From the NCBI GenBank assembly GCA_024695815.1, contig JAILHK010000048.1, positions 1 through 64,000 on the forward strand: a stretch of 64,000 bases of DNA. The letters run 5' to 3'. Of this stretch, positions 25,112-32,233 are shown one piece after another. This DNA is from Prevotella sp. (GTDB taxonomy: Bacteria > Bacteroidota > Bacteroidia > Bacteroidales > Bacteroidaceae). The notes under the pieces were generated by a model, which was not told the DNA's origin, did not search any database, and saw nothing but the letters and a program-made list of their open reading frames with translations. A program made the translations under genes and the position numbers. Position 1 is the first letter of the stretch; the number at the start of each line of letters is the position of its first letter.

Positions 25112-25178
25112 ATAAAAAAAGGGTCACCGCTGTGACCCAACCTTTGTTAACCTTAAATCTAATACTATGAAAAACACG
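25112..25178 (-). ncRNA. Short candidate sRNA with its own promoter and terminator
   Basis: On the minus strand TACCTTTG (25182-25189) is followed by about 40 bases rich in A/T, then GGGTCAC-AGCG-GTGACCC and seven T (25114-25138). That is a complete promoter-to-intrinsic-terminator unit of about 65 nt with no open frame. On the plus strand the hairpin has no T tract, so it does not look like the Lrp terminator. It lies between the Lrp gene and the esterase gene, antisense to neither. Confidence 0.6.
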
Positions 25179-25313
25179 ATGCAAAGGTAGGGTAATTTGT
25201 TTCAATCTGCAACAAAAACGAGCAAAAAAGTTAGTTGATTGTTATTTAATTGATGTAAATCAAGCCTACGAGGGTGGCTGCTATACGCTTTTGGTGTTAT
25301 CAATGAAAATTAT

Positions 25314-25321
25314 TACCTTTG
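25314..25321 (+). promoter_or_regulatory. -7 box of the esterase-fusion gene
   Basis: TACCTTTG, 51 bases before the ATG at 25372. Confidence 0.65.
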
Positions 25322-25371
25322 CAATGCAATTTTTTATACTGATTAATTAACAAGAATAAATACGATAGGAT

Positions 25372-26367
25372 ATGGAAAACCCTTATGTGAAACAATACCC
25401 CGAACTGCTGAGTGGCAAGACACTGATGTATGTGCATGGATTTGGCTCTAGTGGTCAGTCGGGCACAGTGACGCGATTGCGCACGGTGTTCCCAAACACG
25501 AAGGTGGTGGCTCCCGATCTGCCCGTGGATCCTTTTGAGGCGATGACACTGCTGAAACAGTTGTGTGACGACGAGCAGCCGGCATTGATACTGGGTACGT
25601 CGATGGGTGGAATGTACACCGAGCAGCTGTACGGCTACGACCGTATCTGCATGAATCCTGCTATGTGTATTGCCGACACGATGCAGGCCCACGGCATGAC
25701 GGGCACACAGACTTTCCAGAATCCGCGTCTTGATGGTGTGAGTCAGTTTTATGTGGACAAGGCATTGGTGAAAGCCTACCGCACTGTTTCTGAGCAGCGC
25801 TTTGCCCATGTCGATGACGAAGAGCGGATGCGCGTATATGGTCTTTTTGGCGACCGTGACGAGGTGGTGGACACTTTCGAGATGTTTCAGCAGCACTATC
25901 CCAACGCCATCCACTTCCATGGCGAACATCGCATGGACGACCGTTCGTTCATGCATTCGGTGGTGCCGGTGATACGATGGATAGACGACCGCCAGGAAAA
26001 GCGCGAGCGTCCGATAGTTTATATTGGTATAGAATGCTTGTGGGACAGCTATAAGAAGCCAACAAGTAGTAGTCAGAAAACGGTGCGCCAGTTGATAGAG
26101 AACTATCAGGTGTACTTTGTGGCACCATCGGCCTCGTCGTGTCCTGCCGACTATGCTGAGGTGGTGGTGTGGCTCCGTGAGTACTTCGACGTGATGGCAT
26201 GGGGACACACCATCTTTACCAACCAGCGTCAGTTGCTGTATGGCGACTATCTGATAGAGAAAACGTTGACTCGCGATTCGATGGCCACCCGTCTGGAATA
26301 TGGTTCAGATACCTTCAAGACCTGGGAGGCCGTTTTGGACTATTTCTCGCTGTTGGGTGGACAATAG
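25372..26367 (+). CDS. YqiA-type alpha/beta hydrolase fused to a degenerate NT5C-type HAD domain
   Basis: The N-terminal ~205 residues form a YqiA-like esterase: MYVHGFGSSGQSGT (oxyanion), GTSMGGMY with nucleophile Ser77, an Asp in GLFGDRDEVV and a His in MHSVVPVIRW. The C-terminal ~120 residues follow the layout of 5'(3')-deoxyribonucleotidases: IVYIGIECLWDSY sits where family members have DxDG, and YGDYLIEKT with LEYGSDTFKTWEAVLDYF matches their C-terminal end. Both catalytic Asp of the HAD loop are replaced (Gly and Glu), so that half is probably inactive. The gene end overlaps the 3' end of the convergent AGCS gene by 28 bases. Confidence 0.75.
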   Translation: MENPYVKQYPELLSGKTLMYVHGFGSSGQSGTVTRLRTVFPNTKVVAPDLPVDPFEAMTLLKQLCDDEQPALILGTSMGGMYTEQLYGYDRICMNPAMCIADTMQAHGMTGTQTFQNPRLDGVSQFYVDKALVKAYRTVSEQRFAHVDDEERMRVYGLFGDRDEVVDTFEMFQQHYPNAIHFHGEHRMDDRSFMHSVVPVIRWIDDRQEKRERPIVYIGIECLWDSYKKPTSSSQKTVRQLIENYQVYFVAPSASSCPADYAEVVVWLREYFDVMAWGHTIFTNQRQLLYGDYLIEKTLTRDSMATRLEYGSDTFKTWEAVLDYFSLLGGQ

Positions 26368-27722
26368 GTGTCTTCCATCTCGTCGTCTAACTTGTTTCCC
26401 CAAAGATAATGTTGGGTTTCTTTGGCTGCCACACCGCTGAGCAGTAGCAGAGCCACCAGGTTAGGGATGGCCATCAGTGCATTCATACAGTCGGCAATGT
26501 TCCAAATAATGTCTAGGTTGATGATGCAGCCAAAGAACAGCATCACGATGTAGAGAATGCGATAGAAGCGATTGGCTTTCTTATGCTCAATGTAGTTCAC
26601 GGCACTTTCTCCGTAATAGCTCCATCCTAGGATGGTGCTGAAGGCGAAAGTGATAATGCCAAAGGTGAGTATTGGGGCTCCTACATATGGAATCTTGGAA
26701 AAAGCTACTTTGGTCAGGGCTGCGCCATCGCTATAGGTTATCTCTGGATAGGCCAGGATGCTGCTGACCAGTACGATGCCCGTCATAGCACAAATGACGA
26801 CTGTGTCCCAGAACGTGCCGGTACTCGACACCAGGGCTTGACGTACGGGATTGCGTGTCTGAGCTGCAGCAGCCACAATGGGTGCAGAACCCATACCACT
26901 CTCGTTAGAGAACAGTCCGCGGGCTATGCCATAGCGGGCGGCCATCATGACCGAGGCGCCAACGAAACCGCCACCGGCAGCTTCGGGGTTGAAGGCTGAA
27001 TGTACGATAAGACGGATGGCGGGCCACACATAGGGGCTGTTCATACAGAGGATAACAAGACACCCCAGTACATAGAGAATGGCCATGAAAGGCACTAAAA
27101 AGGTGCAGACTCTTGAGATGGATTTTACGCCGCCTAAGATGACTGAGGCCGTGAGTGCGCAGATGGAGATGCCTACGATCCAAGTGGGAATGCCAAAGGT
27201 CTCATTGGTGAGTAGGGCAATGGAGTTGGCCTGTACGGTACAGCCGATGCCAAACGATGCCAGGGCGGTGAAGATGGCAAACAGAATGGCCAACCACTTC
27301 ATGCCAAGACCGCGCTCTAAGGCATACATCGGTCCACCATAATAGTGACCGTCTTCGGACCTTACACGATATTTGACAGCCAACAGTCCTTCGGCATATT
27401 TCGTGGCCATGCCAAAGATGCCCGTCAGCCAGCACCACAGCACTGCACCAGGACCTCCCAGCGCTACGGCCGTTGCCACGCCGACAATGTTGCCGGTACC
27501 GATGGTGGCAGCCATAGCTGTAGCCAAGGCACCGAACTGACTCACATCGCCAGTGGCTCCCTTGTCTTTGCGCAGCGACATACAAACGCCCGTTAGTATC
27601 TTGCGCTGCGGTATGCGCAGTCTGAAGGTCAGAAAGATGTGTGTACCTAACAGTAGTATAATCATAGGCCATCCCCAGAGGAATGTGCCCATTTCGGTAA
27701 AGAATTCGTTAATTGCATCCAT
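26340..27722 (-). CDS. Alanine/glycine:cation symporter (AGCS family)
   Basis: A 460-residue polytopic inner-membrane protein with AGCS motifs: LATAMAATIGTGNIVGVATA, GGPGAVLWCWLTGIFGMATKYAEG, YYGGPMYALERG, FSNESGMGSAPIVAAAAQT and GWSYYGESAVNYI. The family imports alanine, glycine or related small amino acids with sodium. It starts 5 bases after the queE stop, so it is translated from the queD-queE-symporter transcript. That pairing has no obvious metabolic logic. Confidence 0.93.
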   Translation of the reverse strand: MDAINEFFTEMGTFLWGWPMIILLLGTHIFLTFRLRIPQRKILTGVCMSLRKDKGATGDVSQFGALATAMAATIGTGNIVGVATAVALGGPGAVLWCWLTGIFGMATKYAEGLLAVKYRVRSEDGHYYGGPMYALERGLGMKWLAILFAIFTALASFGIGCTVQANSIALLTNETFGIPTWIVGISICALTASVILGGVKSISRVCTFLVPFMAILYVLGCLVILCMNSPYVWPAIRLIVHSAFNPEAAGGGFVGASVMMAARYGIARGLFSNESGMGSAPIVAAAAQTRNPVRQALVSSTGTFWDTVVICAMTGIVLVSSILAYPEITYSDGAALTKVAFSKIPYVGAPILTFGIITFAFSTILGWSYYGESAVNYIEHKKANRFYRILYIVMLFFGCIINLDIIWNIADCMNALMAIPNLVALLLLSGVAAKETQHYLWGNKLDDEMEDTYCPPNSEK

Positions 27723-27727
27723 TGCCT

Positions 27728-28318
27728 TTAGGGTATGTTTATTAGTTTATGCGTCTGCAGTGACAAATGCCAGTGCGGATGCTGCTGGATATATGTCACG
27801 CATTGCGCGGTAATCTGTTGGTTGTGTTGGTTGTTGCCAGTGTCGCATGGCTGAAGACACAGGTAGGCGTCTTTTGCTATGCTGGCATATGGTTCGGGGT
27901 CGTGCAGGCCATCGAACACTACTTTAATTTCGTTAATCTTTTTTAGTTGGAGTGGGGGAACATGGTTGGCAAACTGATCTTTTGGCGACCAGGTGACCCA
28001 GTCGATGTTGGCAGGGAGGGCATGGGTTCCATTGGTCTCTGTTGCGACAATGAAACCGGCATCATGTAGCTTTTCTACCAAGGCCTCGTCAACCTGCAGC
28101 GATGGCTCGCCGCCAGTGAGGACCACAAAGCCGCACGACTGCCACTGGCTGATGGTATCGACGATGTCATCGGCCGTCATCTGCTGATGGCTGCTGAAGT
28201 CGGTGTCGCAGAACGGACAATGCAGGTTGCAGCCGCTGAATCGTACGAACACAGCGGCACGCCCGGTATGGCGTCCTTCGCCCTGTAGGGAATAGAATAT
28301 CTCGTTGACTCTATACAT
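27728..28318 (-). CDS. queE: 7-carboxy-7-deazaguanine synthase
   Basis: A 196-residue radical SAM protein with the CX3CX2C cluster motif in FSGCNLHCPFCDTDF, VVLTGGEPSLQ, ATETNGT and VTWSPKDQF. It converts 6-carboxytetrahydropterin to the 7-deazaguanine core for queuosine. Length is typical of QueE, which has a shortened SAM barrel. It overlaps the queD stop by one base (TAATG). Confidence 0.94.
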   Translation of the reverse strand: MYRVNEIFYSLQGEGRHTGRAAVFVRFSGCNLHCPFCDTDFSSHQQMTADDIVDTISQWQSCGFVVLTGGEPSLQVDEALVEKLHDAGFIVATETNGTHALPANIDWVTWSPKDQFANHVPPLQLKKINEIKVVFDGLHDPEPYASIAKDAYLCLQPCDTGNNQHNQQITAQCVTYIQQHPHWHLSLQTHKLINIP

Positions 28319-28683
28319 TACAGCAGATAGCGGGCTTCAATGGGAAAATCATTGTCGTAGGCCTGTGCCACATTGCCAAACGACTCTTCGACGATGGCTT
28401 TGTAGCACTGAGGAAACTGCTTTACCACCCAGGCAGCGATGTTCTCGGCCGTGGGGTTGAAGGGCAGCAGGTCGTTGAGGTTGCCATGGTCCAGATAGCC
28501 ATGGATGGCTTTCTTGATGTGAGAATAGTCAGTCACCATGCCGTCGGCATTGACATCTTCCGAGGCCAGAAAAACAGTGATTGTCCAGTTGTGACCGTGC
28601 AGATGACTACACTTGCTGTCGTATGACAGCGATAGTTGGTGGCTACCGGCCACGTCCATTTTCTTTGAAATACAATAAATCAT
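28318..28683 (-). CDS. queD: 6-carboxy-5,6,7,8-tetrahydropterin synthase
   Basis: A 121-residue PTPS-fold enzyme. Zinc ligands appear as SHQLSL and HLHGHNW, with DYSHIKK and NDLLPFNPTAENIA for the substrate pocket. It makes 6-carboxytetrahydropterin from dihydroneopterin triphosphate for the QueE step. It is the first gene of the operon, downstream of the -7 box at 28777-28784. Confidence 0.94.
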   Translation of the reverse strand: MIYCISKKMDVAGSHQLSLSYDSKCSHLHGHNWTITVFLASEDVNADGMVTDYSHIKKAIHGYLDHGNLNDLLPFNPTAENIAAWVVKQFPQCYKAIVEESFGNVAQAYDNDFPIEARYLL

Positions 28684-28776
28684 AGTTTAAAAAGCTTCCA
28701 CTATCATGGCATTCGCCCAGTGGGTAGGGAAAAAAGCTCGTTCTTTTTTTTTCAGTTCTTTTGCAATATTGCGCTG

Positions 28777-28784
28777 CAAAGGTA
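28777..28784 (-). promoter_or_regulatory. -7 box of the queD operon
   Basis: TACCTTTG on the minus strand, about 94 bases before the queD ATG. The intervening leader shows a T-rich run but no preQ1-type structure that I can recognise. Confidence 0.6.
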
Positions 28785-28841
28785 GCATAATTATCTGATA
28801 GTGCCAAAGGCGTATAAAGAATTTTTAACCGGGAGAAAACA

Positions 28842-28878
28842 AATAATGGCCAGAATTCATTGAACTCTGGCCATTATT
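28842..28878. terminator. Bidirectional terminator hairpin
   Basis: AATAATGGCCAGA (28842-28854) pairs perfectly with TCTGGCCATTATT (28866-28878), 13 bp with an 11-base loop. It lies 20 bases after the ACT-protein stop. Confidence 0.75.
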
Positions 28879-28898
28879 TATTGTAGGACTATCGGTGT

Positions 28899-29327
28899 TT
28901 AGATGATAGATGAGAAGTCTTTTTCGCAGATGTAGTTCAGCTTGTTGGCCTTGATGACTTCCGTAGCCTTTTCGGTATCGTCGGTGCGGAAAATCAGAAT
29001 GCCCTTGCCTGCCAACAGGAACGAGTAGAGGTAGGTGATGCCAAGGCCTGCATCGCTGAATGTCTTAACGGCATCGGCAGCACGACCGGGCTCGTTGTCC
29101 AACTGGATAGCGAACACCTTTGAGAGGGCAACGGCAACGCCTGCGCTCTTCAACTCTTCGTAGGCGCGTGCAGGCTCGCTGCAGATGATGCGGTAGATGC
29201 CATACTCTGCCGTGTCGGCAATGGTGGAAGCAATAATCTGGATGTTTGACTGCTTCAGCAGGTCGAGGACCTTAACGAGTGTACCCGAACGGTTCTCGAT
29301 GAAAATGGATAGTTGGTTAATTGTCAT
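28899..29327 (-). CDS. Tandem ACT-domain protein
   Basis: A 142-residue protein made of two ACT domains: INQLSIFIENRSGTLVKVLD with IIASTIADTAEYGIYRII, and VFAIQLDNEPGRAADAVKTF with ITYLYSFLLAGKGILIFRT. Stand-alone ACT pairs bind amino acids and often sit next to phenylacetate-CoA ligase genes. Here it follows the ligase by 53 bases, which suggests amino-acid sensing for aryl-acid activation (inference). Confidence 0.88.
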   Translation of the reverse strand: MTINQLSIFIENRSGTLVKVLDLLKQSNIQIIASTIADTAEYGIYRIICSEPARAYEELKSAGVAVALSKVFAIQLDNEPGRAADAVKTFSDAGLGITYLYSFLLAGKGILIFRTDDTEKATEVIKANKLNYICEKDFSSII

Positions 29328-29380
29328 AATACTAGCTTTTTAACTTGGTTATGTCGTTTCTTTATTGTTGTCTCTGGGGG

Positions 29381-30694
29381 TTACTGATACACCTTGCGTT
29401 TGTCAACCACGCGAACGGCTTTACCTTCGCTGACGGGCAGCGTGCCGCGGGGCACCAGTTTGACGCGTGGCGTGAGCAGTATCTCGTCTTTCAAGGCACG
29501 GGTGATGTCCTTGTTGAGCTGCTGCAGACGACTATAGTCGTCGGTAAACATGTCGGCCAGTTCCACCTCGACGGTCATGTTATCGTTGTTGTCGTCGGTG
29601 GTCAGGGTGATGAGATAGTTGTTGCCAAGTTCTTTGAACTGCATCAGTATCTTCTCAATCTGAATGGGGAAGATGTTGACACCGCGCAGCACCATCATAT
29701 CGTCGGAACGTCCGCGCATGCGGTCCAGACGAACGTGGTTGCGACCGCAGGGACAGGTACGACCTAAAACGCGGGTGAGGTCGCGGGTGCGGTAACGCAA
29801 CAGCGGCATGGCCTCTCGACACAGGGTGGTGAGTATCAGCTCGCCAATCTCACCATCGGCCACAGGTTCAAGTGTCTCGGGGTTGACAATCTCTACGATA
29901 TAGTAGTCTTCCCAGAAGTGAAGACCGTTCTGTTCTGGACATTCGAAACCAACACCAGGTCCGCACATCTCGCTCATGCCAAACGAGTTGTAGGCTTTCA
30001 CGCCCATCATCTCCTCGATGCGCTTGCGCTGTTCCTCGCTGTGGGGCTCGGCACCAATGGCCAGCACCTTCAGCTTGGTGTCGCGACGTGGGTCAACGCC
30101 CTGCTCTTGCATCACTTCGTAGAGACGTGTCACATACGACGGGACAGCGTGGATGGCTGTGGTACCAAAGTCTTTGATAAACTTAATCTGGCGAAGTGAG
30201 TTGCCGGCAGCAGCTGGTACGGTGAGCATGCCCAGGCGCTCGGCGCCATACTGGAAGCCCAGTCCACCGGTGAACATGCCATAGCCTGATGAGTTCTGGA
30301 ACACATCGTCGGGACGCAGACCAACCATCCACAGATTGCGTGCCACCTGATTGGCCCATTCGTCGAGGTCTTTCTGGGTGTGCAGTATCACGGTGGGGTT
30401 GCCGGTGGTGCCGCTGGAAGAGTGCAGACGCACACAGTCGCGCAGGGGAACACAACTCATGCCAAAGGGGTATGTGTCGCGCAGGTCTTGCTTAGTGGTG
30501 AAAGGCAGCTTGCGGATGTCGGCCAGCGACTGTATGTCGTCGGGCGTGATGCCAGCCTCCTTAAATTTCTTTTGGTAGAACTCGTTGGTCATGCAGTGGC
30601 GCACAGTCTCTTTGAGGCGCTCCAACTGGAATGCCTCAATCTGCTGGCGTGTCATGGTCTCGCGTTCTGGATTGAAGTAGGGGCTATTATTCAT
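29381..30694 (-). CDS. paaK: Phenylacetate-CoA ligase family enzyme (first copy)
   Basis: A 437-residue acyl-adenylate enzyme with YQKKFKEAGITPDDI, LPFTTKQDLRDTYPFG, the P-loop-like LHSSSGTTGNPTV, GMSEMCGPGVGFEC, and the hinge LLRYRTRDLTRVLG with RIRGRSDD-type MRGRSDDMMVLRGVNIFP. It activates phenylacetate or another aryl acid to its CoA thioester with ATP giving AMP and PPi. About 45% similar by eye to the copy upstream. Grouped with IorAB and ACD it could either retrieve arylacetates for amino-acid synthesis or serve the degradative route. Confidence 0.9.
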   Translation of the reverse strand: MNNSPYFNPERETMTRQQIEAFQLERLKETVRHCMTNEFYQKKFKEAGITPDDIQSLADIRKLPFTTKQDLRDTYPFGMSCVPLRDCVRLHSSSGTTGNPTVILHTQKDLDEWANQVARNLWMVGLRPDDVFQNSSGYGMFTGGLGFQYGAERLGMLTVPAAAGNSLRQIKFIKDFGTTAIHAVPSYVTRLYEVMQEQGVDPRRDTKLKVLAIGAEPHSEEQRKRIEEMMGVKAYNSFGMSEMCGPGVGFECPEQNGLHFWEDYYIVEIVNPETLEPVADGEIGELILTTLCREAMPLLRYRTRDLTRVLGRTCPCGRNHVRLDRMRGRSDDMMVLRGVNIFPIQIEKILMQFKELGNNYLITLTTDDNNDNMTVEVELADMFTDDYSRLQQLNKDITRALKDEILLTPRVKLVPRGTLPVSEGKAVRVVDKRKVYQ

Positions 30695-30743
30695 AGTTTG
30701 GGGTCTAAGTTATTTACACATTATTGGTTTGGTTATTATCAAT

Positions 30744-30791
30744 AGTTATGGTTCATGGTCCTAGTTTGTACAACTTAGAACCATGAACTAT
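30744..30791. terminator. Inverted repeat between the two paaK genes
   Basis: GTTCATGGT and ACCATGAAC with inner CTAGTTTGTACAACTTAG pair to a stem of about 18 bp with few mismatches. It sits after the second ligase gene's stop codon (30800) on the minus strand, before the next ligase. It may terminate or attenuate, or stabilise the upstream mRNA. Confidence 0.6.
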
Positions 30792-30799
30792 AAACGAAT

Positions 30800-32107
30800 T
30801 TACAATTTTCTGTTGTCTATCACGTGTGCGCTCTTGCCCTGGCTGCGCTCAATGGTGTTGGGAGCCTTGAGCTGTACCTTGGCTACGATGCTGAGCACAC
30901 TCTTCAGCTTGTTGCTGAGCTTCTTCTCGAGTTCGGCAACGGCAGCGGGGGTGTCGAAGGTGGCGGTGAAGTACTCCTGGCGCAGCTCTACCTGAACCTG
31001 CAGTGTGTCGAGGTTGTTCACGCGGTCCACCACCAGCATGTAGCGTGGCGCAAACTCTGGCATAGAGAGAATGACGCTCTCCACCTGTGAGGGGAACACG
31101 TTGATACCGCGGATGATGAGCATGTCGTCTGAGCGACCTTCGATGCGGCCCATGCGGATATTGGTGCGACCACACTCGCAGACACCAGGCAACAGCGAAC
31201 AGAGGTCGCGGGTGCGATAGCGCAACAGTGGCATACCCTCTTTTGTCAGCGTGGTGAACACCAGTTCGCCAGTCTCGCCGTTGGGCAGTGGCTCGAGGGT
31301 TACGGGATCGATGATTTCGGGATAGAAGTGGTCTTCGTTGATGTGGCTGCCGTGCTGCATCTCGCACTCGTAGCTCACACTGGGACCCATAATCTCGCTC
31401 AGTCCATAGATGTTGTAGCCTTTCAGACCCAGACGTGCCTCAATCTCCTGTCGCATCTGCTCAGTCCATGGCTCAGCACCGAAGGCACCAATCTTCAAAC
31501 GGATGTCTTCCTTCTTGATACCCATCTTCTCCATGGTCTCAGCCAGATAGAGTGCGTACGACGGTGTGCAGGCAATGCCGGTGATGCCTAGGTCGCGAAT
31601 CAGCTTCAGGTGCTTCTCGGTGTTGCCCGTTCCTGCGGGGATGACAGAGGCACCCATGTGCTCTACGCCGTAGTGAGCACCAAGACCGCCAGTGAACAGA
31701 CCGTAGCCGTAGGCCACTGAGAATATATCGTCGCGGGTGACACCAAAGGCGGTGAGACAGCGGGCCATGGTCTCGCTCCAAATACCGATGTCCTTACGTG
31801 TATAACCCACAATGGTGGGGTTGCCCGTGGTGCCCGATGAGGCATGCACGCGAATAATCTCGCTCTGTGGAGCTGCCTGTAAGCCAAAGGGGTAGTTGTC
31901 GCGCAGGTCCTGTTTGGTGGTAAAAGGCAACTTCTTGATATCTTCAATGGTTTGGATATCGTCGGGACGGATGTCCAGAGCCTGAAGTTTATTACGATAG
32001 AAGGGTACATTGTGGTAAACGTACTCCACAATTTTATGAAGACGCTTGCCTTGCAGAGCGCTCATTTCATCGCGGCTCATGCATTCTTTGTTGGGATTCC
32101 AAATCAT
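30800..32107 (-). CDS. paaK: Phenylacetate-CoA ligase family enzyme (second copy)
   Basis: A 435-residue homologue with MIWNPNKECMSRDEM, FTTKQDLRDNYPFG, HASSGTTGNPTIVGY, GLSEIMGPSVSYEC and PLLRYRTRDLCSLLPG. I use the ATG at 32105-32107 because the -7 box at 32134-32141 excludes the longer frame. Cys residues in LLPGVCECGRTN match the ligand loop seen in both copies. Two adjacent ligases with different sequences suggest different aryl substrates, for example phenylacetate versus 4-hydroxyphenyl- or indoleacetate (inference). Confidence 0.9.
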   Translation of the reverse strand: MIWNPNKECMSRDEMSALQGKRLHKIVEYVYHNVPFYRNKLQALDIRPDDIQTIEDIKKLPFTTKQDLRDNYPFGLQAAPQSEIIRVHASSGTTGNPTIVGYTRKDIGIWSETMARCLTAFGVTRDDIFSVAYGYGLFTGGLGAHYGVEHMGASVIPAGTGNTEKHLKLIRDLGITGIACTPSYALYLAETMEKMGIKKEDIRLKIGAFGAEPWTEQMRQEIEARLGLKGYNIYGLSEIMGPSVSYECEMQHGSHINEDHFYPEIIDPVTLEPLPNGETGELVFTTLTKEGMPLLRYRTRDLCSLLPGVCECGRTNIRMGRIEGRSDDMLIIRGINVFPSQVESVILSMPEFAPRYMLVVDRVNNLDTLQVQVELRQEYFTATFDTPAAVAELEKKLSNKLKSVLSIVAKVQLKAPNTIERSQGKSAHVIDNRKL

Positions 32108-32133
32108 GTCTATGTCTTTAGGTTTGTGTGTTG

Positions 32134-32141
32134 CAAAAGTA
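32134..32141 (-). promoter_or_regulatory. -7 box of the paaK-paaK-ACT operon
   Basis: TACTTTTG on the minus strand, 27 bases before the chosen ATG. It is divergent to the box at 32206 of the ADP-forming synthetase, so the two operons share a 64-base control region. Confidence 0.6.
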
Positions 32142-32205
32142 CAATATTTATTGCTTTTCGCCAAAAAATTGTTATGAAAGTTTTTGGCTTCTCCCTAAAT
32201 TGTAT

Positions 32206-32213
32206 TATTTTTG
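32206..32213 (+). promoter_or_regulatory. -7 box of the ADP-forming acyl-CoA synthetase gene
   Basis: TATTTTTG, TAnnTTTG match, 21 bases before the ATG at 32234; it excludes the much longer frame that starts at 31952. Confidence 0.6.
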
Positions 32214-32233
32214 CAACAAAATGCAAAATAACT

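Noticed and set aside
25300..26208. 302-residue ORF antisense to the esterase gene
   Set aside because: Shadow of the plus-strand gene: His/Cys/Arg-rich composition, no motif, no promoter.
31952..32233. N-terminal extension of the ADP-forming synthetase
   Set aside because: The extension overlaps the divergent paaK gene and both promoters; family proteins start at MINKQLLEPESI.
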